DNA from: Microbacterium sp. JZ31
GTDB taxonomy: Bacteria > Actinomycetota > Actinomycetes > Actinomycetales > Microbacteriaceae
Reading direction: 5' to 3'
DNA length: 64,000 bases
Assembly: GCF_016805985.1 (NCBI RefSeq)
Contig: NZ_CP017661.1
Coordinates: 2,976,001 to 3,040,000 of the forward strand
Shown in pieces: positions 60,001 through 64,000 of this stretch. How positions within the stretch are numbered: position 1 is the stretch's first letter; the number at the start of each line of letters is the position of its first letter. The notes beneath the pieces are model-generated. The model did not search any database, was not told the origin of the DNA, and saw only the letters and a list, made by a program, of their open reading frames with translations. The position numbers and the translations under genes were made by a program.

Positions 60001-60869
60001 GCGTCGACGCGCTCGGTCGCCCACGCCGTGAGCCGCTCGAGGGCCGGCAGCGCATCGGGAAGGTAGGCCTGCAGCACGATGCCCGCGCGGTAGCCCTTGA
60101 GCTCGGGCGCCGCGAGAAGCCGCTGGAACACCGCGATCGTCAGATCGAGGTCGCGGTACTCCTCCATGTCGAGGTTGAGGAACGTGCCGTGCAGCGCCGC
60201 CGACAGGTACAGCGGCCGCAGGCGCTCGACGACGTGGTCGACGGTCTCATCGAACGCCCACATCGACAGGTGGCTCGCGATCGCCGAGACCTTGACCGAG
60301 ACGTAGTCGACATCCGGGCGCTTCACGAGCTCCTGGATGCCCGCGAGCCGGCGCTTGGCCTCCTGCTCTCCCAGCACGGCCTCGCCGAGCAGGTTGAGGT
60401 TCAGCCGCGCGCCGCCCTCGCGCAGCTTCGCGAGCGCGGGGCCCAGCTTCTCGGGCCGGGCGTCGACGATCAGGTGCCCCACCATCTCGCGCAGCACGCG
60501 GCGCGCGATCGGCACGGTGGGCACGGGCAGGAACGGCGCGACCGTCCCACCCAGCCGCACGGCCCCGCGCAGGTACCAGGGCAGGAAGCCGGGTACGAGT
60601 GGCGCGACGCGGCTGAGGTTGCCCGCCGCCGCGGACGCGCTCTCGGGGCGCATCACGCCGTCGACGAAGCCGAGCGTGAACGGCAGCCCGTTCGGATCCT
60701 GCAGCACGCCGGCCAGTCGCGCGGCGGCCGGATCGGCGCTGTCCTTCTGCGCTCCTTCGGGGTCGGGCACGGCCTCGCGCACCCAGCGCTCGGCGAGGGT
60801 CACGGCCGCCTCCACGAGGTGGTGGGAGGCGTCGGTGACGGTGGGGTTCGGGTCGAGATCGTCGGCCAT
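57072..60869 (-). CDS. putA: Bifunctional proline dehydrogenase / L-glutamate gamma-semialdehyde dehydrogenase
   Basis: 1265 residues. N-terminal FAD-dependent PRODH barrel (~60-480: LNLLGEAVLGE, VDYVSVKVSAIASHL, LNLDMEEYRDLDLTI, VRLVKGANLAMERV). A linker of ~120 Asp/Ala-rich residues follows, then the ALDH domain (~560-1070) with VTPPWNFPVAIPAGG, LAETSGKNAMII and catalytic Cys823 in GHAGQKCSA. The C-terminal ~170 residues (with PVFVESDEQWIRRVGG) are an extra ALDH-like domain as in long type-B PutA. It converts proline to glutamate. No N-terminal DNA-binding domain, so not autoregulatory. Confidence 0.97.
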   Translation of the reverse strand: MADDLDPNPTVTDASHHLVEAAVTLAERWVREAVPDPEGAQKDSADPAAARLAGVLQDPNGLPFTLGFVDGVMRPESASAAAGNLSRVAPLVPGFLPWYLRGAVRLGGTVAPFLPVPTVPIARRVLREMVGHLIVDARPEKLGPALAKLREGGARLNLNLLGEAVLGEQEAKRRLAGIQELVKRPDVDYVSVKVSAIASHLSMWAFDETVDHVVERLRPLYLSAALHGTFLNLDMEEYRDLDLTIAVFQRLLAAPELKGYRAGIVLQAYLPDALPALERLTAWATERVDAGGAPIKVRLVKGANLAMERVDAKMHGWPVATHASKLDSDASYIRCLDYALHPEHARAVSVGVAGHNLFDIAYAWLLAGERDVREQIEFEMLLGMAQGQVAAVAREVGHVLLYVPVVRPDEFDVAISYLVRRLEENASSENFLSAAFGMAEDTSLFERERDRFVASVERSADPSLPVGANRKQDRAASPTPQEVAASDADGDLTQIATDIARGSHTPALATPEDTVAVDPADEFRAVADADFVETAVFARREVGRAEGAPGFQNAPDTDPALPANRAWSREILARIPSSTAGDATIAAARIDDESALEAVIARVRAAGEEWGRRPAAERSAVLQRAARALEARRGELIEVAASETGKVFAEADVEVSEAVDFAAYYAATARELDRVPGAVFQPSRLTVVTPPWNFPVAIPAGGVLAALAAGSGVVFKPAPQARRCAAVVADALWDAGVPRDVLALVDISEGDLGRQLISHEAVDRVILTGAWETAKLFRSWRPDLPLLAETSGKNAMIITPSADLDLAAADLVKSAFGHAGQKCSAASLAILVGPVARSRRFARQLVDATRSLRIGPPSDPLSEVGPVIEVPKGKLDWALTTLEEGENWLVQPKPLRDTGWQYEEGRFWTPGIRTGVKPGSRFHREEFFGPVLGIMHAPTLARAIELQNAVDFGLTAGLYTQDPDELAQWLDTVEAGNLYVNRGITGAIVQRQPFGGWKRSSVGAGTKAGGPNYLIGLGSWRSSTGGPSGKSLHLRGLDTRIVALIEAAQPSLSYEEYDWLRRAALSDAIAWDREFGKVKDVSELGIERNLFRYRPVPLAVRATADATWQAVLRVAIAGIRAGGGFTLSAPVGLPPAVRRVLGQLDVPVFVESDEQWIRRVGGAPEPAAADPAADPSAGTTTIPVGQLISDDERPPRARLVGSPESVAGLRAALAAGVDGDPDLAVYAGEVTTAGRIELLPFLREQAITITAHRFGNPDRWSAEVI

Positions 60870-60986
60870 GCGATCAGCCTAAGTACCCGGATCCCGGATG
60901 GCGACGAGCGCGCCCGATATCCGCAACGGCGTCGCGCTTCGCGGGCCGGACGTGCCTCGCATCCCGAGCACTGACAGGATGAGCGC

Positions 60987-61520
60987 ATGCGCTCGGGGGA
61001 CGCGCTCACGTATGCGGAGGTCGGCGGCACGCGCCGCGACGACCTCCTCGGCCGCCCTCCGCGCGGATACCGGCCGATCGACCGGCGCGCCCGCATCGGC
61101 GACGGCGAGGACGCCTGGCGCGCGGCCGGCGACGCGATCCTGCATTGGGGCATCCAGCGGCGCTCCGGCATCCGGGTGGACGCGGCGGACCGCCCGCTCG
61201 CGCCGGGCGACGTCGCGGTCCTGCGCATCGGTCGCTGGCCGCGCGACGTGCCGTGCCGCGTCGTCTACGTGGTCGACGAGTCCACGGTGCGCGGCTTCGC
61301 GTACGGCACGCTGCGCGGGCATCCCGAGCGCGGCGAGGAGGCCTTCCTCGTCGAGCGGGACCCGGACGGGTCCGTGTGGGTGCACGTGCGCGCGTTCTCG
61401 CGGCCGGCGAACGGGTTCTTCTGGGCGGCGTACCCGCTCGTGCGGCTGATGCAGCACCTGTACACGGAGCGCTACCTGCGGGCGCTCGCGGACGACCTTC
61501 CCGCGGGAGCCCGGCGATGA
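60987..61520 (+). CDS. DUF1990 family protein
   Basis: 177 residues. Family landmarks: ALTYAEVGGTR near the start, RPPRGYRPIDRRARIGDG, LHWGIQRRSGIRVD, and YGTLRGHPERGEEAFLVERDPDGSVWVHVRAFSRPA. It is soluble; DUF1990 folds like START/polyketide-cyclase proteins and may bind a lipid-like ligand. Function unestablished. Its stop overlaps the next ATG (ATGA), heading a four-gene coupled run. Confidence 0.88.
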   Translation: MRSGDALTYAEVGGTRRDDLLGRPPRGYRPIDRRARIGDGEDAWRAAGDAILHWGIQRRSGIRVDAADRPLAPGDVAVLRIGRWPRDVPCRVVYVVDESTVRGFAYGTLRGHPERGEEAFLVERDPDGSVWVHVRAFSRPANGFFWAAYPLVRLMQHLYTERYLRALADDLPAGARR

Positions 61521-62251
61521 GCGAGCAGACCCGAGCGGGCGACCCCCGAACCACGACCCAGGCGGCGGGGGCGAGGCCCGCACGGCGCACACCTGCAACC
61601 TGGATCCGCGTCGCGGCGGGCAGTCTGCCCGCCACCTGGGTGACGGTCGCCGCCACGGGCGCGTTCCTCGGCGCGACCGTGGCCTTCGGCGGACTCGCGG
61701 ACGCACCGGCCGCCGAACCCGAGCCGCTGCCCGTGCACGCGCCGGGCGACACGCACACGAACGAGCAGTTCGACATCCGTGTCGATCGGGCGGTGCTGAT
61801 CGACGAGCTGCCGGGGTCGGGCACGTTCCCTGTGGCGGGCGAGCGCGTGCTCGCCGTCACGGCGACCATGACCAACATCACCGACGAGCCGCTGCTCAGC
61901 ACCCAGTTCGCCGGCGAGACGTTCGTGGCGGAGGCCCTGCCCGACGAACGTGCGGGCGGCGGCGGGCCCGTCACACCGTCGGTCGCCCGCCTCGACGACG
62001 CGACGACGAACCCGTACCTGCAGCCCGACGTGCCGGTCGAGGTCGTCGTCACGTGGCCCGTTCCCGCCGACCTGCTGCGCGAGGGCGACTCGCTGCGCGT
62101 GACGCTGTCGGACTACGAGCGATACGACTTCGAACGCCTGGGTGGATCGGAGGACGACCACGTCTGGACGGACCCGCGTCCGGCGGCGTACGTCGACCTG
62201 CCGATCGAGGACGTGGGTGCCGGTGCGGATCAGGAAGAGGGCAGCGGATGA
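61517..62251 (+). CDS. Membrane-anchored protein of the 61-63 kb cassette, first
   Basis: 244 residues. Polar head (1-~30), one TM (~36-58, SLPATWVTVAATGAFLGATVAF). The extracytoplasmic domain starts PLPVHAPGDTHTNEQFDIRVDRAVLIDELPGSG and contains ERVLAVTATMTNITDEPLL, typical of DUF4352-like Ig folds in exported proteins. No Cys. ATG coupled to the DUF1990 stop and TGA coupled to the next gene. Function unknown. Confidence 0.8.
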   Translation: MSEQTRAGDPRTTTQAAGARPARRTPATWIRVAAGSLPATWVTVAATGAFLGATVAFGGLADAPAAEPEPLPVHAPGDTHTNEQFDIRVDRAVLIDELPGSGTFPVAGERVLAVTATMTNITDEPLLSTQFAGETFVAEALPDERAGGGGPVTPSVARLDDATTNPYLQPDVPVEVVVTWPVPADLLREGDSLRVTLSDYERYDFERLGGSEDDHVWTDPRPAAYVDLPIEDVGAGADQEEGSG

Positions 62252-62856
62252 GCCCGCTGAGTCGCACGCGCCTGCATTCGGCGGGGCGCTGGGCCGTCGG
62301 CATCGGGCTCGTCGCCGCCGCATGGGTGGTCGCGGCGCTCGCACCCGACTCCGACTTCGCCAAGCAGGAGTTCCCGGTGGCGGCGTCCGTCGGGGAGCTC
62401 GCGCAGGGTCGCAACCTGCAGCTCACGGTGCTCGACGTCGCGGGCGCGTCGGAGCTCTCCGACGCGCACGGCTGGCGCGGTGACGGTCCCTGGCTGCTCG
62501 TGACGTTCGAGGCCGAGGCCATGTTCGAGGAGACCGGCGCCTCGCTGGCGCGGATGGACCTGCGCATCCCCGACGGCGAGGGGGGCGACCGCACCTACCG
62601 CGCGAGTGAGCGCCCGAACTTGGCGGCGGCGCCGCGCGAGCGTCTCTCGATCGGTCTGCCGAGCACCGCGACCGCGGCCTTCGAGCTCCCGGCGGACGCA
62701 CTGGAGGACTCCGAGGCGAATCGCCGCGCGGTCGTCGAGTTCGGATTCGACGCCGTGAACCGGCAGCTGGACTCGGTCATCCGACTCGACGTCGACCTCA
62801 CGGCGCTGCCGTTCGACGCGCCCGCCGACATCGCGGATCGGGCGTGGTCGCGATGA
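62248..62856 (+). CDS. Membrane-anchored protein of the 61-63 kb cassette, second
   Basis: 202 residues. N-terminal TM (~14-32, AVGIGLVAAAWVVAALAP), then an exported beta-rich domain with LTVLDVAGASELSDAHGWRGDGPWLLVTFEAEAMFEETGASL. The phrase W-L-(V/L)-V-T-F-E-A parallels the V-L-A-V-T-A-T-M segment of the first protein, suggesting two versions of one fold. No Cys, no catalytic motif. Overlaps both neighbours by 4 bases. Confidence 0.78.
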   Translation: MSPLSRTRLHSAGRWAVGIGLVAAAWVVAALAPDSDFAKQEFPVAASVGELAQGRNLQLTVLDVAGASELSDAHGWRGDGPWLLVTFEAEAMFEETGASLARMDLRIPDGEGGDRTYRASERPNLAAAPRERLSIGLPSTATAAFELPADALEDSEANRRAVVEFGFDAVNRQLDSVIRLDVDLTALPFDAPADIADRAWSR

Positions 62857-63356
62857 AATGGTGGCGACGGAACGCCCTCGCGCTGGCGGCGCTCGCGCTC
62901 CTCATCCCGGGAGCGGTGGTCGTGATCGGAGGGCAGGAGTGGATCACCTACTACGGCTTCCGCCCCATCTCTCCGATCGACGTCCGCGAGGGCGAGAGCG
63001 CGGACTTCGCCGGCGCGACCTTCGGCCCCGCACGCGTGTCCGACGGCACCGCGACGCAGCGCGAGAGGATCCCGAATGGCGCGAGGATCCTCGTGGCCGA
63101 GATCCCCGTGCAGCCCGGCGCGGAGTCGCCCGGCTGCACGGTCACCCTCCGGGAGACGACGGGACAGCGGCGCCACTGGGAGGTCCAGCCGAACGCCCTC
63201 GACCGGACGGGGCATGTCTCCTGCACGACGGAGAACTCCGGGCGCTACGTCGTCGAGGCGCCGTTCCTCGTGCCCGCGGATGCGACGGGGCCGTTCGCGA
63301 TCGAGCTGGTCGTCGCAGGGCAGCAACCGCGGTTCCTTCGGCTCATCGCGCCGTGA
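62853..63356 (+). CDS. Membrane-anchored protein of the 61-63 kb cassette, third
   Basis: 167 residues. KWWRRNALALAALALLIPGAVVVIGG gives a TM near the N-terminus; the outer domain has VREGESADFAGATFGPARVSD, ILVAEIPVQPG and two Cys (SPGCTVTL, HVSCTTEN) that may pair. It ends RFLRLIAP. It could be a third, shorter member of the same Ig-like fold. Start at the ATG at 62853, overlapping the previous stop; the upstream in-frame GTG at 62844 is less likely. It overlaps the convergent gene by 14 bases. Confidence 0.76.
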   Translation: MKWWRRNALALAALALLIPGAVVVIGGQEWITYYGFRPISPIDVREGESADFAGATFGPARVSDGTATQRERIPNGARILVAEIPVQPGAESPGCTVTLRETTGQRRHWEVQPNALDRTGHVSCTTENSGRYVVEAPFLVPADATGPFAIELVVAGQQPRFLRLIAP

Positions 63357-64000
63357 CGTCCGCGCCGACGGGCCGGGGCGCACCTGGTGGCAGCGGCGCG
63401 CCCGGCGGCACGGCGACGGCCGCGGGTGCGACCGCGTCCGCGGGGAGCGCGCCCGCGCTGCCTCCCGGCACGAGCCGGCGCAGCGTGGCGTCGTACGCGG
63501 CGGCGACGACGGCGATCAGCACGGGCTGCAGCAGGATGTCCGGAATCCGCCGCACCGCGTTGCCGACCGCGAGCCAGAACGTCTGGAAGTCCTGCGGGCC
63601 GATGATCCGCGTCTGGAGCCACAGCAGCAGCGGTTCGAGCGCCGTCACGATCGCATACAGCAGCACATAGCCGCCGATCAGCACGGGCCCCGCTCGCCAC
63701 ATCAGCACGACCGCGCGCGCGATGGGTGCGAATCTCGAGGTCGCGAGAGTCGACGTGTCCCGCACGACGCGCTTGACGGGTGCCCCGAGTCGCTCGTAAC
63801 GACGTCGCACGTGCCCGAATCCGCTCGACAGCTCCGGCGCCTTCGCCGCGACCGCATGACCGTAGATCGACCCCGCCACGGCGAGCCAGGCGACGGGCAG
63901 CAGGATCACGGCACCGGCCTCGCCGATCAGCCAGATCAGCGCGTCCCACGCCCAGACGATGGGGAACAGCATGTCCGCCAGCCAGACCCGGGCGTCTGCG
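63343..64000 (-). CDS. Membrane protein, 5' end outside window
   Basis: The frame is open to the window edge (reading ADARVWLAD before the internal Met at 63972), so the gene is partial. The visible ~219 codons have hydrophobic segments at LFPIVWAWDALIWLIGEAGAVILLPVAWLAVAG and VVLMWRAGPVLIGGYVLLYAIVTALEPLLLWL, and a third near RIPDILLQPVLIAVVAAAYD. The C-terminal ~50 residues are Ala/Pro-rich. I do not recognise the family. Confidence 0.7.
   Translation of the reverse strand, partial: ADARVWLADMLFPIVWAWDALIWLIGEAGAVILLPVAWLAVAGSIYGHAVAAKAPELSSGFGHVRRRYERLGAPVKRVVRDTSTLATSRFAPIARAVVLMWRAGPVLIGGYVLLYAIVTALEPLLLWLQTRIIGPQDFQTFWLAVGNAVRRIPDILLQPVLIAVVAAAYDATLRRLVPGGSAGALPADAVAPAAVAVPPGAPLPPGAPRPVGADVTAR

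Noticed and set aside
56565-60974. Plus-strand open frame of ~1470 codons opposite putA and ddaH
   Set aside because: Arg/Gly/Ala-rich nonsense composition spanning two real genes on the other strand; shadow of codon bias.

Overview
The window is very GC-rich DNA with dense, mostly short operons, frequent ATGA/GTGA start-stop overlaps and GTG/TTG starts. Several lineage-typical families (DUF7882-like small protein, F420/FMN luciferase-like oxidoreductases, LigB-type DNA ligase, fused PutA) point to an actinobacterium of the Microbacteriaceae, most likely Microbacterium or a close relative. It looks like ordinary chromosome: I see no prophage, insertion sequence, integrase or CRISPR array, and no gene-free stretch longer than about 280 bases.

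Layout. 1-2145: the tail of a radical SAM enzyme resembling the archaeal tetraether-lipid synthase (Tes/MJ0619) family, a small membrane protein, a divergent Lgt-like protein and a proline-rich membrane protein. 2162-6233: ATP-dependent DNA ligase, zinc alcohol dehydrogenase and a sulfide:quinone reductase-like flavoprotein. 6333-9182: an OmpR-type response regulator, a histidine kinase and a membrane-anchored PepSY-like protein, tied together by tandem CTTCAG boxes. 9242-13828: SdpI-like, GNAT, CNNM/CBS and TerC membrane proteins. TerC lies behind what I read as a yybP-ykoY (Mn2+) riboswitch, with a DUF808 gene divergent. 13927-19211: quinone oxidoreductase, a LysR/MFS divergent pair, a GH16-like protein and a macrodomain fusion. 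19327-24742: tRNA-Ser(CGA), L-lactate dehydrogenase, RadA, a manganese catalase and small proteins. 24841-30361: an ArgA-like acetyltransferase and ClpC, then a four-gene operon of three paralogous DUF2975-like membrane proteins plus a small XRE regulator.

30512-39790: Na+/H+ antiporter, luciferase-like oxidoreductase, prephenate dehydratase, aromatic-acid-type MFS, phosphoglucomutase and a Tat-exported PhoX phosphatase with a PHO-box-like element. 39854-46491: a GH13 enzyme coupled to an FMN oxidoreductase, an AI-2E-type transporter, a TetR/SDR divergent pair and an SGNH hydrolase. 46574-54270: two MFS exporters (one coupled to a MarR regulator with a palindromic operator), F420-type oxidoreductase, lipoate ligase, a small membrane gene split by an in-frame TGA, a ThuA-like protein and an alpha/beta hydrolase. 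54302-54503 holds four copies of a REP-like palindromic repeat. 54546-60869: a guanidino-group hydrolase (DdaH-like), ornithine aminotransferase (RocD) and bifunctional PutA, which together could take arginine or methylarginine carbon to glutamate. 60987-64000: a DUF1990 protein, three tightly coupled membrane-anchored proteins and a partial membrane protein.

The observations most worth a second look are the Tes-like/Lgt-like lipid cassette at the left edge, the triple DUF2975-like operon with its TATCG operator, the CTTCAG boxes of the two-component system, the Mn riboswitch before terC, the macrodomain fusion and the TGA-split gene.
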